In this document: positions 9,724 to 18,226 of the stretch, piece after piece | Position numbering within the stretch: the first letter of the stretch is position 1 | How the letters are laid out: each line of letters begins with the position of its first letter | From: Psychrobacillus sp. FSL K6-4046 | GTDB taxonomy: Bacteria > Bacillota > Bacilli > Bacillales_A > Planococcaceae | Direction of reading: 5' to 3' | Assembly (NCBI RefSeq): GCF_038624605.1 | Contig: NZ_CP152020.1 | Location: 1,419,312-1,483,311, forward strand | Length of the DNA: 64,000 bases | The notes under the pieces: model-generated | The model's input: the letters and a program-made list of their open reading frames with translations, nothing else | Databases searched by the model: none | Told to the model about the DNA's origin: nothing | Program-made: the position numbers and the translations under genes

Positions 9724-10134
9724 ATGCTGCTAGGTAGTTTTTGGTCAAATCCATTAGTAGAATCTGCAGGTTATTTTAGTGTGGTTATATTATGTTTAAT
9801 AGTTTCCATGGTTATGTTTGAGATCGTGACCAAATATAAAAACTGGCAGGAAATTAAAAATGGAAATGTCGCAGTGGCACTAGCCACGGGTGGGAAGATA
9901 TTTGGTGTATGTAATATCTTTAAATATTCAATTGAAGAGCATAATACACTTTTTGAGATGATTGGTTGGGGACTATATGGATTCGCTCTTCTAATTATCG
10001 CGTATTGGTTATTTGAATTTTTTACTCCCGGCTTTAATGTGGATAAAGAAATAGAAAATGATAATCGATCCGTTGGATTTATTTCGTTAATTATTTCTGT
10101 AGGATTATCATTTGTTATTGGTGCGAGTATTTAA
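9724..10134 (+). CDS. DUF350 family membrane protein (YshE-like)
   Basis: 136 residues with four hydrophobic segments (about 13-33, 53-70, 76-97, 115-135). The segment ALATGGKIFGVCNIF resembles the DUF350 repeat (AxxxGxxxGV). Position right after mutS2 matches yshE of B. subtilis. Function is unknown; DUF350 proteins elsewhere are inner-membrane proteins. GAAAGGGG precedes ATG 9724. Confidence 0.75.
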   Translation: MLLGSFWSNPLVESAGYFSVVILCLIVSMVMFEIVTKYKNWQEIKNGNVAVALATGGKIFGVCNIFKYSIEEHNTLFEMIGWGLYGFALLIIAYWLFEFFTPGFNVDKEIENDNRSVGFISLIISVGLSFVIGASI

Positions 10135-10149
10135 TTAGGAGAGATAAAG

Positions 10150-10233
10150 ATGGAGAAATTATCAAAGGTATTAATTGTAGTTGGAATATTTTTTCTAGCA
10201 ATTGGCATAATATATATAGTAAAAAATTCATAG
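10150..10233 (+). CDS. 27-residue single-pass membrane peptide
   Basis: ATG 10150 follows TAGGAGAG and the frame encodes 27 residues: MEKLSKV, a hydrophobic stretch (LIVVGIFFLAIGIIYIV), then KNS. It starts 15 bases after the DUF350 gene, so co-transcription is likely. The sequence resembles the N-terminus of DUF2905-type small membrane proteins but is much shorter. Function unknown. Confidence 0.5.
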   Translation: MEKLSKVLIVVGIFFLAIGIIYIVKNS

Positions 10234-10421
10234 AGTTATTTAAGCTCCACGGGAAGCTGTAATAATGCGTTAGTAAATTCAATTGAATGAATTAACGAAT
10301 TAGTACAGTCTCTTTTTTTATCTGTTTTAAGTTGATTTCACTAACGTTTATGTTTTGTCAGGCCTATTACCTTCTTTAATTTGGATTGGAATGCAAAGTG
10401 ACTACTACTTTTCTTTTTTTA

Positions 10422-10454
10422 TGAATTGAATTGTCATTCATTTTTATCTATAAT
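10422..10454 (+). promoter_or_regulatory. fadD promoter overlapping a degenerate FadR-like box
   Basis: TTGAAT (10426-10431) and TATAAT (10449-10454) are separated by 17 bases. A perfect right half-site TCATTCA (10434-10440) sits between them with a poor left arm (TGAATTGA, one base out of register). The arrangement suits repression by FadR, but the box is imperfect. Confidence 0.55.
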
Positions 10455-10504
10455 AAAAAATAGGAATATTCACTCTATTAAAATCATACAAAGGGGGCAA
10501 ACAA

Positions 10505-12202
10505 ATGATTGAAAAACCATGGCTTTCTCACTATCCGCCGGAAGTTCCACACACGCTTGACTATGAAACTATTCCTGTCCAAGAGTATCTTACGAGAGCG
10601 TACAAGAAATTTCCAGCGAAGATAGCCATACATTTCATGGGGAGAGATGTAACTTACAAAGAGCTTTACGAATCATCGATGAAGTTTGCGAATTATTTGC
10701 AGTCATTAGGCCTGCAAAGAGGGGACAGAGTAGCAATTATGCTGCCAAACTGTCCGCAAGGGGTTATAGGTTATTTTGGGACCTTATATGCAGGTGGTAT
10801 TGTTGTACAAACAAATCCTCTGTACACTGAACGAGAAATCGCGTACCAGTTAAAGGATTCAGGAGCAAAAATCATTTTAGCTATGGACATTCTTTTTCCT
10901 AGAATTACTAAGGTAATTAAAGAAACAGATTTAGAAAATATCATCATCACAGGAATTAAGGACTACCTACCCTTTCCTAAAAATCTTATCTATCCATTTA
11001 TACAGAAGAAGCAATATGGCTTTAGTGTAAAAGTTGAGCATCGAGGTATGAACCATCTATTTACTGAAATTATGAAGGTCGGTAAGACGAATACCATTGA
11101 CTTAACATTCGATTTTGAAGAGGATCTAGCTTTACTTCAATACACTGGTGGTACTACTGGCTTCCCTAAAGGCGTTATGCTCACGCATAAGAATTTGATT
11201 TCAAACGTTTCTATGAGTAGAGCATGGTTGCATGAATGTCGTGAAGGAGAAGAGTCGATTTTAGGTATCCTACCTTTCTTTCATGTATATGGCATGACTA
11301 CTGTAATGATTTTTTCTGTCATGCAATGCAATCGTATGATATTATTACCTAAGTTTGATGTGGAGACGGCACTAAAAACAATTGATAAACAAAAACCCAC
11401 ACTGTTTCCAGGCGCTCCAACTATGTACATCGGTATTTTAAATCACCCAGATGTTAAAAAGTATGACTTATCTTCTATCGTAGCTTGTTTAAGTGGTTCA
11501 GCAGCCCTACCAGCCGAGGTTCAAGAAAAGTTTGAAGAAATAACAGGTGGAAGACTAGTAGAAGGTTATGGTTTAACTGAAACATCTCCTGTTACACATG
11601 CAAATTTAATATACAGTGAGGACCGGGTAAAAGGCTCCATTGGTGTTCCTTGGCCAGATACAGAAGCTACCATTTTTGGACCAGAATCTACTGAGTCATT
11701 GCCACATGGAGAAATAGGTGAAATCGCTGTCAAAGGCCCACAGGTAATGAAAGGCTATTGGAATCGCAAAGAAGATACAGAAATGACGATGCGAGACGGA
11801 TGGTTATTAACAGGTGATTTAGGGTACATGGATGAAAACGGTTTCTTTTATATTGTAGACCGCAAAAAAGACCTTATAATCGCTGGTGGATATAATATTT
11901 ATCCGCGTGATGTAGAAGAAGTATTATACGAACATCCAGCTGTTCAAGAATGTGTAGTAGCTGGAGTACCAGATCCATATCGTGGAGAAACAGTAAAGGC
12001 ATACATCGTATTAAAAGAGGGTATGACTGCAACAGAGGAAGACCTCAATACACATTGTCGCGATAACCTTGCTTCCTTTAAGGTTCCTAGAATTTATGAA
12101 TTTAGAGATGAGCTTCCTAAAACTGCCATCGGGAAAATTTTAAGAAGAAACTTAATAGAGGAAGAAAGAGAAAAGTTGAAGAAGGTAGCGGTTGAGAGTT
12201 AA
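10505..12202 (+). CDS. fadD: Long-chain fatty acid-CoA ligase
   Basis: 565 residues of the ANL adenylating family. The enzyme activates fatty acids with ATP and CoA, the first step of beta-oxidation. AMP-binding motif YTGGTTGFPKGV is at 213-224; GYGLTETSP, TGDLGYMDENGF and the C-terminal lysine region PKTAIGKILRR are present. SD AAAGGGGG precedes ATG 10505. Location ahead of fadR-fadB-etfB-etfA matches the B. subtilis lcfA locus. Control by FadR is inferred from its promoter region. Confidence 0.95.
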   Translation: MIEKPWLSHYPPEVPHTLDYETIPVQEYLTRAYKKFPAKIAIHFMGRDVTYKELYESSMKFANYLQSLGLQRGDRVAIMLPNCPQGVIGYFGTLYAGGIVVQTNPLYTEREIAYQLKDSGAKIILAMDILFPRITKVIKETDLENIIITGIKDYLPFPKNLIYPFIQKKQYGFSVKVEHRGMNHLFTEIMKVGKTNTIDLTFDFEEDLALLQYTGGTTGFPKGVMLTHKNLISNVSMSRAWLHECREGEESILGILPFFHVYGMTTVMIFSVMQCNRMILLPKFDVETALKTIDKQKPTLFPGAPTMYIGILNHPDVKKYDLSSIVACLSGSAALPAEVQEKFEEITGGRLVEGYGLTETSPVTHANLIYSEDRVKGSIGVPWPDTEATIFGPESTESLPHGEIGEIAVKGPQVMKGYWNRKEDTEMTMRDGWLLTGDLGYMDENGFFYIVDRKKDLIIAGGYNIYPRDVEEVLYEHPAVQECVVAGVPDPYRGETVKAYIVLKEGMTATEEDLNTHCRDNLASFKVPRIYEFRDELPKTAIGKILRRNLIEEEREKLKKVAVES

Positions 12203-12209
12203 TTGTTTA

Positions 12210-12263
12210 TTGACAATATAAAAAATTGAATATAAAATAAAAATATGAATGAATCATCATTCA
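12210..12263 (+). promoter_or_regulatory. fadR promoter with a strong FadR operator
   Basis: TTGACA (12210-12215) and TAAAAT (12233-12238) are 17 bases apart. Just downstream, 12246-12263 holds perfect 7-base inverted arms TGAATGA and TCATTCA around ATCA, matching the B. subtilis FadR consensus (TGAATGA-n4-TCATTCA). It would block the transcription start region of fadR-fadB-etfB-etfA, giving autoregulation relieved by long-chain acyl-CoA. Confidence 0.8.
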
Positions 12264-12290
12264 TATTTTTATTTTTTGGTGGTGAATTCA

Positions 12291-12872
12291 TTGAAGAAAG
12301 ACAAACCTAAGTATAAACAAATTATTGACGCAGCAATCATCGTCATAGCTGAAAACGGATACCATCAATCTCAGGTTTCTAAAATAGCTAAACAAGCTGG
12401 TGTTGCAGATGGAACCATCTATTTATACTTTAAAAACAAGGAAGATATTTTAATATCGGTTTTTGAAGAAAAAATGGAAGTATTTGCGGATAACTTGAAA
12501 GAAATTTTGAAAGAGGACATCAGTGCCTCTGAAAAATTATATAAGATGATTGAAAATCATTTTAAGGTACTGGCAAGTAACAAGCATCTAGCAACTGTAA
12601 CCCAACTGGAGCTCCGTCAATCCAATCTAGCCTTGCGTTTACGAATAAATGCTATCTTAAAAAATTATTTGACATTGCTCGACACCATCTTAAAAGAAGG
12701 TATAAAAAATGAGGAATTCGAAAATTCTGTAGATATTCGCTTAGCAAGACAAATGGTTTTTGGTACAATTGATGAGACGACTACTTCCTGGGTGATGAAT
12801 GAGTATAAATATGACTTGGTCGGACTTACAGAGAAAGTACATCGTTTATTATTAAAAGGGATAACAACCTAA
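12291..12872 (+). CDS. fadR: TetR-family fatty acid degradation repressor FadR
   Basis: 193 residues from TTG 12291, which follows GGTGGTGA at a good distance; an in-frame ATG at 12249 lies inside the operator and would add 14 unlikely residues. The N-terminal helix-turn-helix (AENGYHQSQVSKIAKQAGVADGTIYLYFKNKEDIL) and the ligand-domain piece VTQLELRQSN match B. subtilis FadR (YsiA) closely. It represses beta-oxidation genes and is released by long-chain acyl-CoA. fadB follows after 16 bases. Confidence 0.93.
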   Translation: MKKDKPKYKQIIDAAIIVIAENGYHQSQVSKIAKQAGVADGTIYLYFKNKEDILISVFEEKMEVFADNLKEILKEDISASEKLYKMIENHFKVLASNKHLATVTQLELRQSNLALRLRINAILKNYLTLLDTILKEGIKNEEFENSVDIRLARQMVFGTIDETTTSWVMNEYKYDLVGLTEKVHRLLLKGITT

Positions 12873-12888
12873 AAAGGGATGTGGGTAA

Positions 12889-13662
12889 ATGGAGTTTTTG
12901 TCATGGAATGTCGAAAATCATGTAGCAACTGTTACTTTGAATCGTCCTCCTGCAAATGCACTAGCAAGGGGTGTTATTTTAGAAGTTAATAGCTTGTTAG
13001 ACGAAGTGGAGCACGACGATAACGTTCGTGTGATCCTTCTAAAAGGAGAAGGACGATTTTTCTCAGCAGGGGCAGATATTAAGGAATTTACCACAGTGAC
13101 TTCTGGAGAAGAGTTTTCAAAGCTAGCTTCTAGTGGACAAACTATATTTGAAAGAGTCGAAACATTCTCTAAACCAATTATTGCTGCCATTCATGGTGCA
13201 GCACTAGGTGGGGGATTGGAATTGGCAATGAGCTGTCATATTAGACTAGTTGCTGAAAATGCTAAGCTTGGATTGCCAGAGCTACAGTTGGGATTAATAC
13301 CGGGCTTTGCCGGCACCCAGCGTCTACCACGCTATGTTGGGTTTGCTAAAGCAGCAGAAATGCTTTTAACAAGCGATCCTATCAGTGGGAAGGATGCAGC
13401 TGTATACGGGCTAGCAAACCATGCTTACCCTGAGGAAGAATTGTTTGAAAAGGCTGGGGAGCTAGCAGCTAAAATTGCAAAGAAAAGCCCAGTTGCAGTA
13501 AAGGCAGCATTGGAAATGCTTCAATATGTGAAGCCTGCATCTTATCACGAGGGTGTAAAAGCAGAAGCGAATGCCTTCGGAACAGTTTTTGTTTCAGAGG
13601 ATGCAAAAGAAGGTATTTCAGCATTTATCGAAAAAAGACAGCCTGACTTTAAAGGTAAATAA
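12889..13662 (+). CDS. fadB: Enoyl-CoA hydratase
   Basis: 257 residues of the crotonase family. The oxyanion-hole elements are visible ([10 protein letters not shown] at about 61 and [16 protein letters not shown] at about 104), and the catalytic Glu region [20 protein letters not shown] is intact. It hydrates 2-enoyl-CoA during beta-oxidation. Position between fadR and etfB equals ysiB/fadB of B. subtilis. SD is GGGATGTGGG upstream of ATG 12889. Confidence 0.93.
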   Translation: MEFLSWNVENHVATVTLNRPPANALARGVILEVNSLLDEVEHDDNVRVILLKGEGRFFSAGADIKEFTTVTSGEEFSKLASSGQTIFERVETFSKPIIAAIHGAALGGGLELAMSCHIRLVAENAKLGLPELQLGLIPGFAGTQRLPRYVGFAKAAEMLLTSDPISGKDAAVYGLANHAYPEEELFEKAGELAAKIAKKSPVAVKAALEMLQYVKPASYHEGVKAEANAFGTVFVSEDAKEGISAFIEKRQPDFKGK

Positions 13663-13683
13663 CAATATGGGGAGGACTTCAAC

Positions 13684-14457
13684 ATGAATATTTATGTTCT
13701 AGTTAAACGCACGTTCGACACAGAGGAGAAAATTGTTGTAAGCGGAGGGAAAATTCAAGAGGATGGTGCAGAGTTCATCATCAACCCTTACGATGAGTAT
13801 GCAATAGAGGAAGCAATCCAAGTACGCGACGCACATGGCGGAGAAGTAACGGTTATCACAATGGGCGGCGAGGATGCAGAAAAACAATTACGTACAGCTT
13901 TAGCGATGGGTGCTGATAAAGCAGTACTTATCAATACAGAAGACGACATAGAAGAAATGGACCAGTTCACAGCGGCTCATATTATATCCGAATACTTAAA
14001 AGACAAGGATGCAGATTTGATCTTAGCAGGTAACGTTGCGATCGATGGCGGTTCAGGTCAAGTTGGACCACGTGTTGCAGAGCTTTTAGGTATAAACTAT
14101 GTAACTACGATTACAAACCTTGAAATCAATGGAACAACTGCTACAATCAAACGTGACGTTGAAGGAGATACAGAAATTTTAGAGGCATCATTACCTCTTT
14201 TAGTTACTGCACAGCAAGGTTTGAACGAACCACGCTACCCTTCTTTACCAGGTATTATGAAGGCGAAGAAAAAACCTTTAGAAGAACTAGAATTAGATGA
14301 CCTTGATATTGACGAAGATGATGTAGAGGCTAAAACAGAAACAATCGAAATTTACTTACCTCCTAAAAAGGAAGCTGGAAAAGTATTAGAAGGAGATCTA
14401 GCTGATCAAGTGAAAGAGCTAGTGAGTCTTCTTCATACAGAAGCGAAAGTAGTATAA
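13684..14457 (+). CDS. etfB: Electron transfer flavoprotein beta subunit
   Basis: 257 residues. N-terminal MNIYVLVKRTFDTEEKIVV and the signature VTAQQGLNEPRYPSLPGIMKAKKKP (AMP/ETF-beta signature) identify the family. With EtfA it passes electrons from acyl-CoA dehydrogenases to the quinone pool. It starts 21 bases after fadB behind GGGGAGG, and etfA follows after 78 bases. Confidence 0.95.
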   Translation: MNIYVLVKRTFDTEEKIVVSGGKIQEDGAEFIINPYDEYAIEEAIQVRDAHGGEVTVITMGGEDAEKQLRTALAMGADKAVLINTEDDIEEMDQFTAAHIISEYLKDKDADLILAGNVAIDGGSGQVGPRVAELLGINYVTTITNLEINGTTATIKRDVEGDTEILEASLPLLVTAQQGLNEPRYPSLPGIMKAKKKPLEELELDDLDIDEDDVEAKTETIEIYLPPKKEAGKVLEGDLADQVKELVSLLHTEAKVV

Positions 14458-14535
14458 CATTTAGTTTCTAGTAATCTATGAACATCTCGAAATTAAAGAG
14501 GGTTCGAATCATTTATAAAATGGGAGGAACAAATC

Positions 14536-15513
14536 ATGTCTAAAAAAGTATTAGTTTTAGGGGAAGCACGTGAAGGTGCACTTCGTAACGTATCATATGA
14601 ATCAATCGCTGCAGCAAAGCAAATTTCTGATGGTGGAGAAGTAGTAGCAGTATTATTGGGGGATGCAGTCCAAGACTTAGCTGTTGAGCTAGGGAAATAT
14701 GGTGCAGACCGTGTTATTACGGTAGAACATCCACATTTAAAGCAATATACTTCTGATGGCTATGGTCAAGCATTTATGGCAGTAGTTGAACAAGAAAATC
14801 CAGAAGCTATTGTTTTTGGTCATACTGCTTTAGGAAAAGATTTATCACCAAAAATTGCTGGTAAATTACAAATCGGATTAGTTTCTGATGTAACAGCTAT
14901 TGAAGGAGAAGGGGATGATGCAGTTTATATTCGTCCGATTTACTCTGGAAAAGCATTTGAAAAAGTGAAAGTAAAAGACGGAATCGATTTTATAACTGTT
15001 CGTCCTAATAACATTGCTCCACTTGCAAAAGACGATAGTAAATCTGTCGACGTTTCATCGTTATCAGTAGAAATTACAAACCTTCGTACTGTTATTAAAG
15101 AAGTGGTACGCAAATCTTCTGAAGGTGTTGACTTATCTGAAGCGAAGGTTGTTATTGCTGGAGGACGTGGAGTGAAGAGTGAGGAAGGCTTCGGACCATT
15201 GAAAGAGCTTGCTGACGTATTAGGCGGTGCAGTTGGAGCTTCTCGTGGAGCTTGTGACGCTGACTACTGTGATTATTCACTACAGATCGGTCAAACAGGA
15301 AAAGTGGTAACTCCAGATCTTTATATCGCTGTTGGTATTTCAGGGGCAATTCAGCATTTAGCAGGAATGTCTAACTCGAAAATCATTGTAGCAATTAACA
15401 AGGATCCAGAAGCAAACATTTTCAAGGTTGCTGATTATGGAATTGTTGGAGACTTGTTTGAAGTTCTTCCAATGCTTACAGAAGAATTCAAAAAGCTTAA
15501 AGTAAATGCATAA
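14536..15513 (+). CDS. etfA: Electron transfer flavoprotein alpha subunit
   Basis: 325 residues. N-terminal domain begins KKVLVLGEAREG; the C-terminal FAD domain shows VIAGGRGVKSEEGF, LADVLGGAVGASR and the signature PDLYIAVGISGAIQHLAGM with INKDPEANIF. It forms a heterodimer with EtfB. SD GGGAGG lies upstream of ATG 14536. A strong terminator closes the fadR-fadB-etfB-etfA unit directly after it. Confidence 0.96.
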   Translation: MSKKVLVLGEAREGALRNVSYESIAAAKQISDGGEVVAVLLGDAVQDLAVELGKYGADRVITVEHPHLKQYTSDGYGQAFMAVVEQENPEAIVFGHTALGKDLSPKIAGKLQIGLVSDVTAIEGEGDDAVYIRPIYSGKAFEKVKVKDGIDFITVRPNNIAPLAKDDSKSVDVSSLSVEITNLRTVIKEVVRKSSEGVDLSEAKVVIAGGRGVKSEEGFGPLKELADVLGGAVGASRGACDADYCDYSLQIGQTGKVVTPDLYIAVGISGAIQHLAGMSNSKIIVAINKDPEANIFKVADYGIVGDLFEVLPMLTEEFKKLKVNA

Positions 15514-15519
15514 GAAAAT

Positions 15520-15547
15520 ACTCGGCTCCTATTGGGCCGAGTTTTTT
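15520..15547 (+). terminator. Intrinsic terminator after etfA
   Basis: ACTCGGC pairs with GCCGAGT (15536-15542), followed by TTTTTT. Confidence 0.88.
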
Positions 15548-15581
15548 ATGGATATGGTTATATAGAAGTGTGTAAGCTAAA

Positions 15582-15613
15582 TTGTAGATGTAGCTTTTTT
15601 TGTCTGCTATAAT
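15582..15613 (+). promoter_or_regulatory. trxA promoter with extended -10
   Basis: TGCTATAAT (15605-15613) is a consensus extended -10 element; a poor -35 (TTGTAG at 15582) lies 20 bases upstream, as tolerated by extended -10 promoters. Confidence 0.6.
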
Positions 15614-15644
15614 CAGTTTAGAGTTACTAAAGGAGGAATTATTT

Positions 15645-15959
15645 ATGGCAATTGTACATGGAACAGATCAAACCTTCTCACAAGAAGTAGAAAAAGGATT
15701 AGTATTAGTAGATTTTTGGGCAACATGGTGCGGACCTTGTAAAATGATTGCTCCAGTTTTAGAAGAAATGGACGCTGAAATGAGCGATAAAGTTAAAATC
15801 GTAAAAGTAGACGTTGACGAGAACCAAGCAACTGCAAGTCAATTTGGAATCATGTCTATTCCAACATTAGTGTTATTCAAGGATGGTCAACCAGTAGATA
15901 AAGCTGTTGGTTTCCAACCAAAAGAAGCACTAGTTCAATTCGTTGAGAAAAACGCATAA
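15645..15959 (+). CDS. trxA: Thioredoxin
   Basis: 104 residues from ATG 15645, which follows AAAGGAGG; this matches the usual thioredoxin start [11 protein letters not shown]. Active-site WCGPC has its cysteines at 29 and 32, and the cis-proline loop is MSIPT. It reduces protein disulfides in the cytoplasm. Flanked by its own promoter and terminator, in the etfA-trxA-uvrC order of B. subtilis. Confidence 0.97.
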   Translation: MAIVHGTDQTFSQEVEKGLVLVDFWATWCGPCKMIAPVLEEMDAEMSDKVKIVKVDVDENQATASQFGIMSIPTLVLFKDGQPVDKAVGFQPKEALVQFVEKNA

Positions 15960-15965
15960 TAATAA

Positions 15966-15997
15966 AAACCGGGTCCTCTATGGTTCCCGGTTTTTTT
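15966..15997 (+). terminator. Intrinsic terminator after trxA
   Basis: ACCGGG pairs with CCCGGT around a 12-base loop, followed by TTTTTTT; it ends just before the uvrC ribosome binding site. Confidence 0.88.
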
Positions 15998-16011
15998 AAA
16001 CAGGTGATGAG

Positions 16012-17802
16012 ATGAACGAACTTATACAACAAAAGTGTGCAATTTTGCCAGATCAACCAGGCTGTTATTTGATGAAGGATCGACAAGGCGTCATTATATA
16101 TGTAGGTAAAGCAAAAATATTAAAAAATCGTGTACGATCTTATTTTACGGGATCACATGACGGAAAAACTCAAAGATTAGTACAAGAAATAGTCGACTTC
16201 GAATATATCGTTACATCGTCCGAGTTAGAGGCACTCATTTTAGAACTCCATCTCATTAAAAAGCATGATCCAAAATACAATGTCATGCTTAAGGACGATA
16301 AAACGTATCCATATATAAAAATTACTGCGGAAAAGAATCCTAAGCTCATCATTACGAGACAGGTAAAAAAGGATAAGGGTAAATATTTTGGACCATATCC
16401 AAATTCTCATTCTGCTCATGAAACAAAAAAATTACTGGATAGATTATATCCATTAAGAAAGTGTCAAAAGCTACCTAGCCAAGTTTGCTTGTATTATCAT
16501 ATCGGACAATGCCTTGCCCCTTGTGTGAAAGAAATTGAAGAGGCAACGTACACCGAAATTATTCATGAAATCTCTAGTTTTTTAAACGGTGGCCATGCAG
16601 CGGTCAAGAAAGAGCTAACTGAAAAAATGAATGCAGCAGCAGAACAGCTGGAGTTTGAACGTGCAAAAGAGTACCGCGATCAAATAGCACATATTGATCA
16701 AGTGATGGAAAAACAAAAAATGACGATGAATGATTTCACAAATCGTGATATTTTCGGATACACAGTAGATAAGGGATGGATGTGTGTCCAAGTGTTTTTT
16801 GTACGTCAAGGAAAGTTGATAGAAAGAGATGTTTCTCTTTTCCCAATTTACCGTGACCCGGAGGAAGAATTTCTTACCTTTTTAGGTCAGTTCTACTCCA
16901 AACCAGAGCATATTAAACCAAAGGAAATATTTGTACCTAATACGACTGATTTAGAGTTAGCCTCTGAGTTGTTGGAAATGAAGGTTATTATTCCTCAAAA
17001 GGGTTCCAAAAAGAACCTAGTGGATTTAGCGCAAAAAAATGCTGCGATAGCTTTGAAAGAAAAGTTCCACTTGATTGAACGACAAGAGGAACGAACTGTA
17101 GGGGCAGTAGAAGAACTAGGTAGTCTTATGGGAATTGCTATGCCAAGCAGAATTGAGGCCTTTGATAATTCTCATATTCACGGTACCGATGCGGTTTCTG
17201 CCATGGTTGTATTCGTTGATGGCAGAGCATACAAAAAAGACTATCGGAAGTATAAAACGAAAACTGCAGCAAAGCATGATGACTATGGCGCGATGCGTGA
17301 GGTCGTTCGTAGACGTTACACTCGTGTGCTAAAAGAGAGATTGCCTCTACCTGATTTAATCATTATTGATGGAGGTAAAGGACAAATAGAAGCAGCGAGA
17401 GAAATTATAGAGGATGAACTTGGCTTAGATATTCCAATTGCAGGACTAGCAAAAGATGCCAAACATCAAACATCCTCCTTGTTATATGGTGACCCATTAG
17501 CGATTATCCCGATGAAAAGAACAAGTGAAGCATTCTATCTTCTTCAAAGAATTCAAGATGAGGTCCATCGATTTGCAATTACTTTCCATCGACAACAGAG
17601 AGGGAAACATACAATTGCCTCCTCGTTAGATGGAATTGAAGGAATAGGTCCAAAACGGAAGAAAATGCTTCTTAAGCATTTTGGCTCCCTCAAACGAATG
17701 CAAGCTGCATCACGAGAAGAACTAATAGAATCTGGACTCCCTAGTAAATTAGCCGATAATCTAATGGCTCATTTTCAGAAAAATTTATTGTCTTCTGAAT
17801 AA
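16012..17802 (+). CDS. uvrC: Excinuclease ABC subunit C
   Basis: 596 residues, full length. The GIY-YIG nuclease domain is N-terminal ([20 protein letters not shown], about residues 15-35), a UVR coiled coil lies at about 200-235, the RNase H-like nuclease centre includes [12 protein letters not shown] and [10 protein letters not shown], and paired HhH motifs end the protein ([20 protein letters not shown]). It makes both incisions in nucleotide excision repair. Start ATG 16012 has AGGTGATGAG upstream. Confidence 0.97.
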   Translation: MNELIQQKCAILPDQPGCYLMKDRQGVIIYVGKAKILKNRVRSYFTGSHDGKTQRLVQEIVDFEYIVTSSELEALILELHLIKKHDPKYNVMLKDDKTYPYIKITAEKNPKLIITRQVKKDKGKYFGPYPNSHSAHETKKLLDRLYPLRKCQKLPSQVCLYYHIGQCLAPCVKEIEEATYTEIIHEISSFLNGGHAAVKKELTEKMNAAAEQLEFERAKEYRDQIAHIDQVMEKQKMTMNDFTNRDIFGYTVDKGWMCVQVFFVRQGKLIERDVSLFPIYRDPEEEFLTFLGQFYSKPEHIKPKEIFVPNTTDLELASELLEMKVIIPQKGSKKNLVDLAQKNAAIALKEKFHLIERQEERTVGAVEELGSLMGIAMPSRIEAFDNSHIHGTDAVSAMVVFVDGRAYKKDYRKYKTKTAAKHDDYGAMREVVRRRYTRVLKERLPLPDLIIIDGGKGQIEAAREIIEDELGLDIPIAGLAKDAKHQTSSLLYGDPLAIIPMKRTSEAFYLLQRIQDEVHRFAITFHRQQRGKHTIASSLDGIEGIGPKRKKMLLKHFGSLKRMQAASREELIESGLPSKLADNLMAHFQKNLLSSE

Positions 17803-17846
17803 TCTTATGTTATCTTTAAAACAATTTAATATTCACTATTCAAACA

Positions 17847-18091
17847 GTGAAGGTAGAGGTGCGAATTGCAAGAGTACTAATCGTGAGGATGAAAGATCCT
17901 ACGACCGATTAAGAAAGGGTTGTTCGCCGAAACATAGAAAAGCTTTTCCTTTCCTATGTTGGTTCTGTATTTAAGAGATGCAGGACTGTCAGAATATATA
18001 TATTCTGGAGGGCTATCTCACATGGGCAATCATTGTTGACCGTGTATGAGAAGAGTTAGCTTTCCGCAAATATGTGGAAAGCTTTTTTTAT
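17847..18091 (+). promoter_or_regulatory. Lysine riboswitch (L box) controlling lysC
   Basis: The conserved L-box blocks occur in order: GAAGGTAGAGGTGCGAA, AAGAGTA, GAAAGGG followed by TCGCCGAA, GGACTGTCA, and CTGGAGGGCTATCT. These match the B. subtilis lysC leader. The expression platform ends in the hairpin AGCTTTCC/GGAAAGCT plus T-run at 18058-18090. Bound lysine should favour termination and shut off lysC. Confidence 0.93.
18058..18090 (+). terminator. Riboswitch terminator
   Basis: AGCTTTCC (18058-18065) pairs with GGAAAGCT (18076-18083), followed by seven T residues including the last base of the stem. It is the off-state hairpin of the L box. Confidence 0.88.
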
Positions 18092-18194
18092 TGTTTAGGA
18101 AATTATAAGATTATGAACCTGTGGATAAGTTGATGTCTAGCGCAAGCAGCCTTGCCCCTCAGGGTAGGGATAGGCGCTTGCGCTTTTCTTGTTG
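18084..18194 (+). repeat. Repeat family B, copy 1 (short form)
   Basis: Begins in the riboswitch T-run (TTTTTTATTGTTTAGGAAATTA), continues AACCTGTGGATAA-TTGATGTCTAG and ends CGCTTTTCTTGTTG. The same sequence starts in the sdhB terminator at about 23833. This copy lacks the internal hairpin segment of the 23.9-24.1 kb copies. Its arms AGCGCAAGC (18139-18147) and GCTTGCGCT (18176-18184) followed by TTTCTTGTT form a second terminator-like hairpin upstream of lysC. Confidence 0.8.
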
Positions 18195-18226
18195 TCCGCT
18201 CAAGGAGATAAAGGGGAGATAGGTTA

